This document shows, piece by piece, positions 7,965-15,323 of a DNA stretch of 64,000 nt. The notes under the pieces are model-generated. The model searched no databases. It was not told the origin of the DNA and worked only from the letters and a program-made list of their open reading frames with translations. The stretch comes from Streptomyces sp. NBC_00582 (lineage in GTDB: Bacteria; Actinomycetota; Actinomycetes; Streptomycetales; Streptomycetaceae): the NCBI RefSeq assembly GCF_036345155.1, contig NZ_CP107772.1, positions 7,936,001 through 8,000,000 on the forward strand. The letters run 5' to 3'. The position numbers were made by a program, and so were the translations under genes. Within the stretch, counting starts at the first letter, position 1. Each line of letters begins with the position of its first letter.

Positions 7965-9122
7965 ATGGCAGAGGCCTATGTCGTCGAAGCGGTCCGTACG
8001 CCCGTCGGGCGGCGCGGGGGAGGACTGAGCGGGGTCCACCCGGCCGATCTGGGCGCGCACGTGCTCAAGGAACTGGTCGCCCGCGCCTTGGTCGACCCGG
8101 CGGCCGTGGAGGACGTCGTCTTCGGCTGCCTGGACGCCGTCGGGCCGCAGGCCGGGGACATCGCCCGCACCTGCTGGCTCGCCGCGGGGCTGCCCGAGGA
8201 GGTGCCGGGGGTGACCGTGGACCGCCAGTGCGGCTCCTCCCAGCAGGCCGTCCACTTCGCCGCCCAGGCCGTGCTCTCCGGCACCCAGGACCTCGTCGTC
8301 GCGGGCGGCGTGCAGAACATGTCGCAGATCCCCATCGCCTTCGCCACCCGCCAGGCCGCCGAACCGCTCGGTTTCACCCAGGGCCCCTTCGCGGGCAGCG
8401 AGGGCTGGCGCGCCCGCTACGGCGACCGGCCCGTCAACCAGTTCGCCGGCGCCGAGATGATCGCCGCGAAATGGGGCATCAGCCGCCTCGACCAGGAGGA
8501 GTTCGCGCTGCGCTCCCACCGGCGGGCGATCCGCGCGATCGACGAGGGCCGCTTCGCGCGGGAGACCGTCGCCCACGGTGACGTGACGGCCGACGAAGGG
8601 CCGCGCCGCGACACCACCCTGGAGAAGATGGCCGCCCTCAAGCCCGTCATCGGCGGCGGGACCGTCACCGCCGCCTGCTCCTCCCAGGTCTCCGACGGCG
8701 CCGCCGCCCTGCTCCTCGCCTCCGAGCGCGCGGTCCGCGAACACGGGCTCACCCCCCGCGCGCGCGTGCACCACCTCTCCGTACGAGGCGAGGACCCCAT
8801 CCGCATGCTGACCGCGCCCATCCCGGCGACGGCGTACGCGCTGAAGAAGACCGGGCTGACCATCGACGACATCGACCTCGTCGAGATCAACGAGGCCTTC
8901 GCACCGGTCGTCCTCGCCTGGCTGAAGGAGACCGGCGCCGACCCGGAGAAGGTCAACGTCAACGGCGGCGCCATCGCCCTCGGCCATCCGCTCGGCGCGA
9001 CCGGCGCCAAGCTGATGACGACCCTCCTGCACGAACTGGAGCGCACGGGCGGCCGCTACGGCCTGCAAACCATGTGCGAGGGCGGCGGCCAGGCGAACGT
9101 GACGATCATCGAGAGGCTGTGA
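7965..9122 (+). CDS. fadA6: FadA6-like thiolase
   Basis: 385 residues, standard thiolase length. Nucleophile Cys89 in VDRQCGSSQQAVH, His341 in ALGHPLGATGAK and the proton-transfer Cys371 in MCEGGGQANV are all present, as is NEAFAP. In mycobacteria FadA6 cleaves the ring-opened MOODA-CoA-type intermediate late in C/D-ring catabolism. ATG 7965 follows GGGGAG. The 3' end overlaps the convergent ipdC gene by 17 bases. Confidence 0.87.
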   Translation: MAEAYVVEAVRTPVGRRGGGLSGVHPADLGAHVLKELVARALVDPAAVEDVVFGCLDAVGPQAGDIARTCWLAAGLPEEVPGVTVDRQCGSSQQAVHFAAQAVLSGTQDLVVAGGVQNMSQIPIAFATRQAAEPLGFTQGPFAGSEGWRARYGDRPVNQFAGAEMIAAKWGISRLDQEEFALRSHRRAIRAIDEGRFARETVAHGDVTADEGPRRDTTLEKMAALKPVIGGGTVTAACSSQVSDGAAALLLASERAVREHGLTPRARVHHLSVRGEDPIRMLTAPIPATAYALKKTGLTIDDIDLVEINEAFAPVVLAWLKETGADPEKVNVNGGAIALGHPLGATGAKLMTTLLHELERTGGRYGLQTMCEGGGQANVTIIERL

Positions 9123-10155
9123 GCCGCTCCCTGACCGTCTCGGCCTCCTTCATGATCCGGTCCACCAGATCCGCGCACGACGGCAGGTCGTCGATCACAC
9201 CGGCGACCTGCCCCGAGGCCATCACCCCGAGGTCCGTGCGGCCGTCCACCATCGCCGACTTCAGGAGCATCGGGGTGTTGGCGGCCAGCAGGACCTGGCT
9301 CCAGGACAGCTCCTTGCCATGTTTCAGGGCGAGGCCGTCCCGGACCATGCCCGGCCAGGACAGCCCCGACAGCGTGCGGAAGGCCGCCGCGCGGCGGATC
9401 GCGTGGAGCAGACGGCGCGTACGGCTGGCGCGCTCCAGGGAGTCGACCAGATCCGTCCGCAGCATGCGGTGCGGCAGGCCGTCCACCGCGCGGGTCACCG
9501 TGACGTCCCGGACCGTCGCCGCCAGATAGCGGGCCTTCACCGGGTCCGGCACGGTCGAGTCCCTCGTCAGCAGGAACCGCGTGCCCATCGCCACCCCCGC
9601 CGCCCCGTACGCCAGCGCCGCGACCAGGCCCCGCCCGTCGAAGAAGCCGCCCGCCGCCACGACCGGGACGTCCACCGCGTCCACCACCTGCGGCAGCAGC
9701 ACGGTCGTCGCCACCTCGCCGGTGTGCCCGCCGCCCTCCCCGCCCTGCACCACCACCGCGTCCGCACCCCACGCCGCGACCTTCTCGGCATGCCGGCGCG
9801 CCCCCACGGAGGGGATCACGACGACCCCGGCCTCCTTCAGCTCGGCGATCAGCTCCCGGGACGGCGCCAGCGCGAAGGACGCCACCCGCACCCCCTCGTC
9901 GACGATGATCCGCACCCGGTCGCCCGCGTCCCCCGCGTCCGCCCGCAGATTCACCCCGAACGGCGCGTCCGTACGGGACTTGACCTCCCGTACCGCCTCC
10001 CGCAGCCCGTCCACGGTCATCGTCGCCGAGCCCAGCACACCCAGCGCGCCCGCGTTCGCCACCGCCGACACCAGCCGGGGGCCGGCCACCCAGCCCATCC
10101 CCGTCTGCACCACCGGATGCCGCACCCCGACCAGCCGCGTCAGCGCCGTGTCCAT
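9106..10155 (-). CDS. ipdC: IpdC-like nitronate monooxygenase-family flavoprotein
   Basis: 349 residues, FMN-binding TIM barrel of the 2-nitropropane dioxygenase family: TGMGWVAGPRLVSAVANAG at the start, VVVQGGEGGGHTG and VVAAGGFFDGRG loops, then GTRFLLTRDS. In Rv3553 (IpdC) this fold acts in steroid C/D-ring breakdown rather than on nitronates. Its ATG overlaps the ipdB stop by one base, making it the last gene of the leftward operon echA20-ipdA-ipdB-ipdC, the same order as mycobacteria. Confidence 0.84.
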   Translation of the reverse strand: MDTALTRLVGVRHPVVQTGMGWVAGPRLVSAVANAGALGVLGSATMTVDGLREAVREVKSRTDAPFGVNLRADAGDAGDRVRIIVDEGVRVASFALAPSRELIAELKEAGVVVIPSVGARRHAEKVAAWGADAVVVQGGEGGGHTGEVATTVLLPQVVDAVDVPVVAAGGFFDGRGLVAALAYGAAGVAMGTRFLLTRDSTVPDPVKARYLAATVRDVTVTRAVDGLPHRMLRTDLVDSLERASRTRRLLHAIRRAAAFRTLSGLSWPGMVRDGLALKHGKELSWSQVLLAANTPMLLKSAMVDGRTDLGVMASGQVAGVIDDLPSCADLVDRIMKEAETVRERLTASR

Positions 10156-10868
10156 CAGGCCGGCACCTCCCGCGCGCGGGTGTTCCCCGGATCGATCACC
10201 TCACGGATCAGCCGCAGCTCCTCGGCCGTCGGCTCCCGGGTGCACGGCACCTCGTCCGGGACGACCAGCTCGAACCCCGTCGCCTCCCGGACCTGCTCCA
10301 CACTCACCCCCGGATGCACCGAGGCCAGCCGCATCGCGCGGTCCGATGTGGCGAAGTCGAAGACACCGAGGTCGGAGACGACCCGGGGGATCCGGTGGTG
10401 ACGGGCGCCGGCCGCCCGGTCGTGGCCGACTCCGCACACCATGTCGACCCGCTCGACGAACACCCGCCGGGAGTGCCGGGGGACCCAGTAACTGGTCGGG
10501 TTGTTCAGCGTGTTGACCGGAGCCCCGCGCACCCCCAGAAGCTGGCGCGCGGGCCTCGCCCAGTCGCCGATGCAGGAGATGTTCTGGTTGCCGTACCGGT
10601 CGATCTGGCTCGCGCCCATCATCACGTGCCGCCGCCCGCCCGTGACCAGCTCCAGATGTTTCCGGTACGGCAGCCAGCCCTCGGCGGTGCCGTCCGGGCG
10701 GACGACCGTCGCCTCGCCGTCGGTGAGCAGCAGGTCCGGCGCGAAGGTGAGCCGGGCCAGCCGGGCCCCCACCGAGGGGACCAGGCCCATCGGGCTCGCC
10801 AGGATCTCGCCCCCGTCCCGCCACGCCTCGGCGCAGGCGATCACGCAGTACTCGGCCCGTGTGGTCAT
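10155..10868 (-). CDS. ipdB: IpdB-like CoA-transferase-family beta subunit
   Basis: 237 residues, family I CoA-transferase fold (EYCVIACAEAWRDGGEILASPMG; GASQIDRYGNQNIS). With IpdA it forms the hydrolase that opens the last steroid ring (COCHEA-CoA ring-opening) in actinobacteria, by analogy. ATG 10868 overlaps the ipdA stop by 4 bases (ATGA), and its stop overlaps the ipdC start, so the subunits are made in a coupled way. Confidence 0.85.
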   Translation of the reverse strand: MTTRAEYCVIACAEAWRDGGEILASPMGLVPSVGARLARLTFAPDLLLTDGEATVVRPDGTAEGWLPYRKHLELVTGGRRHVMMGASQIDRYGNQNISCIGDWARPARQLLGVRGAPVNTLNNPTSYWVPRHSRRVFVERVDMVCGVGHDRAAGARHHRIPRVVSDLGVFDFATSDRAMRLASVHPGVSVEQVREATGFELVVPDEVPCTREPTAEELRLIREVIDPGNTRAREVPA

Positions 10869-11701
10869 GAGTCCTCCCCGACCGCCGCCCGGTACGCCTG
10901 CTCGTCGCCCGCCAGATAGCGCGCCGCGAACTCCGGCCACGGCGTGGTCGCGTACCGCTTCTGGAACGCCTCGTCCCGCCCGTAGTCGGGGGCGCAGGAC
11001 GTGAAGTGCGCCCCGCCCGGCGCCTCCACCACCCCTGTCACCACATGGCGCCCGACGAGCAGGCTCTGCGGCCCCGCCTCCTTCGTCAGCTCGGCCGTGT
11101 CGACGATCCGTTCGCACGACACGTACGCCGTGTCCGCCGCCGCGCAGAAGAGGTCGTCGAAGTACGGGTCGGGGCCCAGATACTGCCCGTTGCCCAGCCG
11201 GTCGGCCCGGTTGACGTGCACCAGCGCCGCGTCCAGCCGCAGGGCCGGCATCGCGACGAACGTCTCCCCGTCCTCGTACGGCGACGTCACCGTCCTGAGG
11301 CCCGGGTTGACCCGCATGACGTCCGAGCCGAGCCCCGCCCGCACCGGCAGGAACGGCAGCCGGTTCGCGGCGGCGCGCAGCCCCCACATGAACATCGCCT
11401 CGTCGACCTCCGTCAGCTCGAACGCCCCGCGCTCACGGGCCGCCCGGTAGTGCGGTTCGAGCGGGATGGAGTCGAGGGTGGCGAAGGCCGCGACCAGCCT
11501 GCGGATCCGCCCGGCCGCCGCCAGCATCCCGACGTCCGGGCCGCCGTACGACACCACGGTCAGGTCGGTGACCCCGGACCGCAGCAGGGCCCGGACCAGG
11601 GCCATCGGCTTGCGGCGCGAGCCCCAGCCGCCGATGCCGAGGGTCATGCCGCTCTCCAGCCGGGAGACGGCCTCCTCGGCCGTCATCGTCTTGTCGGTCA
11701 C
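10865..11701 (-). CDS. ipdA: IpdA-like CoA-transferase-family alpha subunit
   Basis: 278 residues starting at GTG 11701, whose GTGA overlaps the echA20 stop. Contains the GIGGWGSRRKPMALVRALL glycine-rich CoA-binding loop and SYGGPDVGMLAAAGRIRRL, typical of alpha subunits of family I CoA-transferases, with the long C-terminal region seen in IpdA. Pairs with the next gene (ipdB). Role in ring D opening is inferred from order and family. Confidence 0.85.
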   Translation of the reverse strand: MTDKTMTAEEAVSRLESGMTLGIGGWGSRRKPMALVRALLRSGVTDLTVVSYGGPDVGMLAAAGRIRRLVAAFATLDSIPLEPHYRAARERGAFELTEVDEAMFMWGLRAAANRLPFLPVRAGLGSDVMRVNPGLRTVTSPYEDGETFVAMPALRLDAALVHVNRADRLGNGQYLGPDPYFDDLFCAAADTAYVSCERIVDTAELTKEAGPQSLLVGRHVVTGVVEAPGGAHFTSCAPDYGRDEAFQKRYATTPWPEFAARYLAGDEQAYRAAVGEDS

Positions 11702-12480
11702 CCGCCCGCCTCCGTCCGCCCGTTCCCCGCGTCGCCTGTGTGCCCGGCGTTCCCGAACGTGTCGCGCACCCGGTCGGCCACCCCCGAGACGCTCGCCTCG
11801 AAGGTGAAGCCCTGCTCGAAGCGGTAGCTGCGGCGCACGTCGACCGGGTCGATGCCGTTGAGGGCCGCCTTCGCCAGCCGCAGCAGCTCCCCGTCCTTGG
11901 CGGCGATCTCCCGCGCCACCTCCAGCGCGGCCCCGAGCAGCCGCTCGCGCGGGACCACCCGCCACACCGAGCCGTGCGTGTGCAGCTCGGCCGCCGTCAC
12001 CGTGCGCGCGGTGAAGTACAGGGCGCGCATCAGGTGCTGGGGGACCAGCCGGGCCAGATGGGTCGCCGCGCCCAGCGCGCCCCGGTCCAGCTCGGGCAGC
12101 CCGAACACGGCGTCCTCGCTCGCCACGACCAGGTCGGCGTTGCCGACGAGTCCGACGCCGCCGCCCAGACAGAAGCCGTGCACCGCCGCGACCACCGGGA
12201 CCTCGCACTCGTACACCGCCGCGAACGCCTCGAAGCAGCCGCGGTTGGCGCCGACGAGGGCGCTCGGCCCCTGCGTCTGCAGCTCCTTGATGTCCACGCC
12301 CGCGTTGAAACCCCGCCCCCCGGCGGTCAGCACCACACAGCGGGTCCCCGGGTCCCGCCCGGCCGCGCGCACGGCGTCGGCCAGCGCGAACCAGCCGCTC
12401 ACCGGCAGGGCGTTGACCGGCGGGACGTCGACTCCGACAACGGAAATCCCCTTTTCGGGGGACGAGGTGGAGACACCCAT
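11698..12480 (-). CDS. echA20: EchA20-like enoyl-CoA hydratase/isomerase-family hydrolase
   Basis: 260 residues, crotonase fold: oxyanion-hole segments GRGFNAGVDIKELQ and GFCLGGGVGLVGNADLVVAS. EchA20 in mycobacteria hydrolyses ring C of HIEC-CoA. It is the first gene of the leftward operon and faces an SDR gene across a long palindrome with a KstR2-like core at 12502-12515. Confidence 0.85.
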   Translation of the reverse strand: MGVSTSSPEKGISVVGVDVPPVNALPVSGWFALADAVRAAGRDPGTRCVVLTAGGRGFNAGVDIKELQTQGPSALVGANRGCFEAFAAVYECEVPVVAAVHGFCLGGGVGLVGNADLVVASEDAVFGLPELDRGALGAATHLARLVPQHLMRALYFTARTVTAAELHTHGSVWRVVPRERLLGAALEVAREIAAKDGELLRLAKAALNGIDPVDVRRSYRFEQGFTFEASVSGVADRVRDTFGNAGHTGDAGNGRTEAGG

Positions 12481-12490
12481 GGAAGCATCA

Positions 12491-12529
12491 GCTACCTTTC
12501 CACCAAACGTTTGTTAGGTGAAAGGTAGC
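12491..12529. promoter_or_regulatory. 39-bp near-palindrome with KstR2-like core
   Basis: Outer arms GCTACCTTTC and GAAAGGTAGC are perfect complements and enclose ACCAAACGTTTGTT (12502-12515), which fits the KstR2 box with one symmetrical change in each half (G to A, C to T). It fills the 54-bp divergent gap between echA20 (12480) and the SDR gene (12535). A repressor here would control both the ipd operon and the two SDR genes. Confidence 0.8.
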
Positions 12530-12534
12530 AGCGA

Positions 12535-13848
12535 ATGGAGCTGGACGGGAAGGTCGCCGTCGTCACGGGCGGCACCCGGGGCGTGGGCGCCGGCATCGCG
12601 CGCTCCTTCGCGCGCGCGGGCGCCGACGTGGTGGTCGTCGCCCGCCGCCCGCCGGAAGTCCCCCTGCCCAGGACCGAGTTCGTGGCCCTGGACGTACGGG
12701 ACGCGGACGCCGTACGGGAGTTCTTCGCCGGGCTGCCCCGGTGCGACGTCCTCGTCAACAACGCGGGGGGCGCGCCGTACCGCAGACTCGTCGACGCGCC
12801 GGCCGAGCGCCACGCGCGCGTGATCGAGCTCAATCTGCTCGCTCCGCTGACCGTCTCCCTCGCCGCCCACGACCACCTCAGCCGGGCCGGCGGCGCGATC
12901 GTGATGATCGGCAGCGTCAGCGGCAGCCGTCCCTCGCCCGGTTCGGCGGCCTACGGCGCCGCCAAGGCCGCCCTGGAGAACCTCGCCCGCTCGATGGCCG
13001 TCGAGTGGGCCCCGCGGGTGCGGGTCAACACGTTGGTCGTCGGCATGGTCCACACCGAGCTGGCGCATCTGCACTACGGCGGCCCCGAGGGCGTCGAGGG
13101 CGTCTCCCGCACCGTCCCGCTCGGCCGGCTCGCCCAGCCCGCCGACGTGGGCGCGGCGGCCGTCTTCCTCGCCTCCGACGCGGCCGCGTACATCACCGGG
13201 GCGAGCCTGCTCGTCCACGGGGGAGGGGAACGCCCCGCGTTCCTCGCCGCCGCGACAGCCAACAAGGACCCCGCGACGGCCGACGGGGGCGCCGTCGCCG
13301 CCGACGGGCGTGCCGTTGCCGCCGACGGGGGTGCCGTTGCCGCCGACCGGGGCGCCGTGACGGTCGCTCAGGGCGCCGTTGCCGCTGGCGGGGGCGCCGT
13401 GACGGTCGACGGGGGCGCCGTGACGGTCGACGGGGGCGTCGCGACTGCTGACCGGGGCGCCGCGATGGCCGACCGGGGCGCCGTCGCCGCCGACGAGGGC
13501 GCTGTGACCGCCGACAAGGACGTCGTGACGGTCGACGGGGGCGCCGTCGCCGCCGACGGGGGCGTCGCGACTGCCGACGGGGGCGTCGTGACGGTCGACG
13601 GGGGCGCCGTCGCCGCCGACGGGGGCGCTGTGACCGCCGACAAGGACGTCGCGACGGTCGACGGGGGCGCCGTCGCCGACGACGAGGACGTCGTGGCGGT
13701 CGACGGGGGCGCCGTTGCCGCCGACGGGGGTGCCGTGGCGGTCGGCCAGGGCGTCGTGACCGTCGACCGAGGCGCCGTCGCCGCCGAGAAGGACGCCGTG
13801 TCCGCCGACAAGGACAGCGAGGAGGCCTGGAATGACAGCACTCTGTGA
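12535..13848 (+). CDS. Short-chain dehydrogenase with C-terminal heptapeptide-repeat tail
   Basis: 437 residues. Residues 1-240 are a complete classical SDR: TGGTRGVGAG nucleotide loop, VLVNNAGG, S127/S129, Y140 and K144 (YGAAK), and an end at TGASLLVHGGG, where SDRs of the Rv3549c type normally stop. Residues about 250-432 are some 26 tandem heptads of the form GAVAADG / GAVTVDG with KDVVTVD variants. The frame stays open through the whole array and ends at a TGA that overlaps the next SDR start by 17 bases, and that gene's GGAGG site lies inside the tail. The catalytic part probably acts in the KstR2 cluster; the tail has no function I know. Confidence 0.85.
   Translation: MELDGKVAVVTGGTRGVGAGIARSFARAGADVVVVARRPPEVPLPRTEFVALDVRDADAVREFFAGLPRCDVLVNNAGGAPYRRLVDAPAERHARVIELNLLAPLTVSLAAHDHLSRAGGAIVMIGSVSGSRPSPGSAAYGAAKAALENLARSMAVEWAPRVRVNTLVVGMVHTELAHLHYGGPEGVEGVSRTVPLGRLAQPADVGAAAVFLASDAAAYITGASLLVHGGGERPAFLAAATANKDPATADGGAVAADGRAVAADGGAVAADRGAVTVAQGAVAAGGGAVTVDGGAVTVDGGVATADRGAAMADRGAVAADEGAVTADKDVVTVDGGAVAADGGVATADGGVVTVDGGAVAADGGAVTADKDVATVDGGAVADDEDVVAVDGGAVAADGGAVAVGQGVVTVDRGAVAAEKDAVSADKDSEEAWNDSTL
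13282..13830 (+). repeat. 21-bp tandem repeat array (about 26 units) coding heptapeptides
   Basis: Degenerate 21-bp units built on GACGGGGGCGCCGTCGCCG-like sequence run without a break from about 13282 to 13830. Changes keep the 21-bp period, so the frame is preserved. Translated units alternate between GGAVAAD, GGAVTVD, RGAVAAD, GGVATAD and KDVVTVD. The reverse strand is also open across it, a by-product of the repeat and of G+C bias. Confidence 0.9.
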
Positions 13849-14737
13849 GGGGCGGGTGGTCGTCGTCACCGGCGCCGGGCGGGGCCTCGGGCGGGCGCAC
13901 GCGCTCGCCTTCGCGGCCGAGGGCGCGCGGGTCGTCGTCAACGACCTGGGCGTCGGACTGGACGGCGCGCCGGGCCCCGGCAGCCCGGCCGGCCGGGTCG
14001 TGGCGGAGATCCGCGCGGCGGGCGGCGAGGCCGTCGCCCACGGCGGTGACATCGCCACGTCCGAGGGCGCCGCCTCCCTCGTCGCCACCGCCCTGGAGAC
14101 CTACGGCCGGCTCGACACCCTCGTCAACAACGCGGGCTTCCTGCGCGACCGGATGCTGGTCAACCTCGACGAGGACGACTTCGACGCCGTCCTGCGCGTC
14201 CACCTCAAGGGGCACTTCCTGCCGCTCAGGCACGCCAGCGCGTACTGGCGCGCCGAGGCCAAGGCGGGACGCACACCGGTCGCCCGGATCGTCAACACGA
14301 GCAGCGGGGCGGGCCTGCTGGGCTCGGTCGGGCAGGGCAACTACAGCGCCGCGAAGGCCGGGATCGTCGGCCTGACGCTGGTCGCCGCCGCCGAACTCGC
14401 CCGCTACGGCGTCCAGGTCAACGCGATCGCGCCCGCCGCCCGCACCCGGATGACGGAACGGACGTTCGCCGAGACCATGACTGCCCCGGAGTCCGGCTTC
14501 GACGCCATGGCCCCGGAGAACGTCTCACCGCTCGTCGTCTGGCTGGGTTCCGCCGCGAGCGCGGGCGTCACCGGCCGGGTCTTCGAGGCGGAGGCCGGCC
14601 GGATCACCGTGATGGAGGGCTGGCGGCCGGGCCCCACCGCCGACAAGGGCGCGCGCTGGAGCCCGGCGGAGGCGGGAGAGGCCGTACAGAAGCTGCTGGC
14701 CGCGGCCGAACCGCCCGGCGCCGTGTACGGGGCGTAA
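13832..14737 (+). CDS. Short-chain dehydrogenase (Rv3548c-like), KstR2 cluster
   Basis: 301 residues. TGAGRGLGRAHALAFA nucleotide loop, VNNAGFLRDRML, NTSSG, Y171 and K175 (YSAAK). The GAGRGLGRAHA opening, FLRDRM and the roughly 300-residue length match the longer SDRs (Rv3548c type, related to peroxisomal multifunctional enzyme domains) that lie next to echA20 in actinobacterial steroid clusters. ATG 13832 has GGAGG 7 bases upstream. It starts inside the preceding SDR gene, so the two are coupled. Confidence 0.85.
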   Translation: MTALCEGRVVVVTGAGRGLGRAHALAFAAEGARVVVNDLGVGLDGAPGPGSPAGRVVAEIRAAGGEAVAHGGDIATSEGAASLVATALETYGRLDTLVNNAGFLRDRMLVNLDEDDFDAVLRVHLKGHFLPLRHASAYWRAEAKAGRTPVARIVNTSSGAGLLGSVGQGNYSAAKAGIVGLTLVAAAELARYGVQVNAIAPAARTRMTERTFAETMTAPESGFDAMAPENVSPLVVWLGSAASAGVTGRVFEAEAGRITVMEGWRPGPTADKGARWSPAEAGEAVQKLLAAAEPPGAVYGA

Positions 14738-14744
14738 GGACGGC

Positions 14745-15206
14745 TCAGCCGGTCAGTCGGGCCGTCGCCCGGCTCTGGGCCCGGGTCATGACCTCCAGGA
14801 AGCGGTTCACCGTCTCCAGTTCCTGCGCGTCGAACTCCTCGCACGCCTCGACGATGTCCCGCGCCCACTCCTCGAAGAACACCGCGAGTTCCGCGAGCTT
14901 GGTCTCGTTCAGTTCGACGAGCACCCGCCGCTTGTCCGTGGGGTGCTTGACCCGGCGGACGAACCCCTTGGCCTCCAGCCGGTCCAGCATGCCGGTGACG
15001 GAGGCCGGGGCCAGACCCGTGTGCTCGGCCAGGTCCTTCGCCGTGAGCGGTCCCCTGCGCTGAAGGACGTCGAGGGTCTTCTCCTCCGTGGCGTTCAGCC
15101 CCTGCTTCGCCGCGATCGCCGAGTGGAACATCACCGTGACCATGCTGTGCTGCCGGCCCACGGTCATCAGGCGTTCCAGGGCGGCGGCCCGCCGTTCGTC
15201 GGTCAT
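14745..15206 (-). CDS. MarR family regulator
   Basis: 153 residues, winged helix: LTAKDLAEHTGLAPASVTGMLDRLEAKGFVRRVKHPTDKRR with the DKR wing. Divergent from an MFS exporter gene, with two palindromes in the 117-bp gap, which is the classic arrangement of a repressor and the pump it controls. Its 3' end is 8 bases from the convergent SDR end. Confidence 0.92.
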   Translation of the reverse strand: MTDERRAAALERLMTVGRQHSMVTVMFHSAIAAKQGLNATEEKTLDVLQRRGPLTAKDLAEHTGLAPASVTGMLDRLEAKGFVRRVKHPTDKRRVLVELNETKLAELAVFFEEWARDIVEACEEFDAQELETVNRFLEVMTRAQSRATARLTG

Positions 15207-15226
15207 GGGGTCAGGCTAACAAAAAT

Positions 15227-15244
15227 TTCGTTCGGTCGAACTAA
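15227..15244. promoter_or_regulatory. MarR operator, site 1
   Basis: TTCGTTCGGTCGAACTAA lies 21 bases upstream of the marR start. It shares the TTCGTT-n-GGTCGAAC pattern with site 2, 51 bases away. Inverted halves TTCGTT/AACTAA are near-complementary. Confidence 0.7.
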
Positions 15245-15277
15245 CGACTTGCGCGGCCGGGCTGTCGATGCAAGTCT

Positions 15278-15295
15278 TTCGTTAGGTCGAACGAA
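15278..15295. promoter_or_regulatory. MarR operator, site 2
   Basis: TTCGTTAGGTCGAACGAA, with perfect 6-base arms TTCGTT and AACGAA, lies 28 bases upstream of the MFS start. Nearly identical to site 1; together they suggest one dimer per promoter. Confidence 0.75.
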
Positions 15296-15323
15296 ATAAA
15301 TCCCATCCGAACGGGAGACAGCC

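Noticed and set aside
13282..13830. CRISPR-like array
   Set aside because: Units are contiguous 21-bp repeats with no spacers and lie in a coding frame.
12514..14088. Long minus-strand frame of 524 codons through the repeat array
   Set aside because: It is antisense to two SDR genes with full catalytic motifs; it is open only because the 21-bp repeat and G+C bias remove stops.
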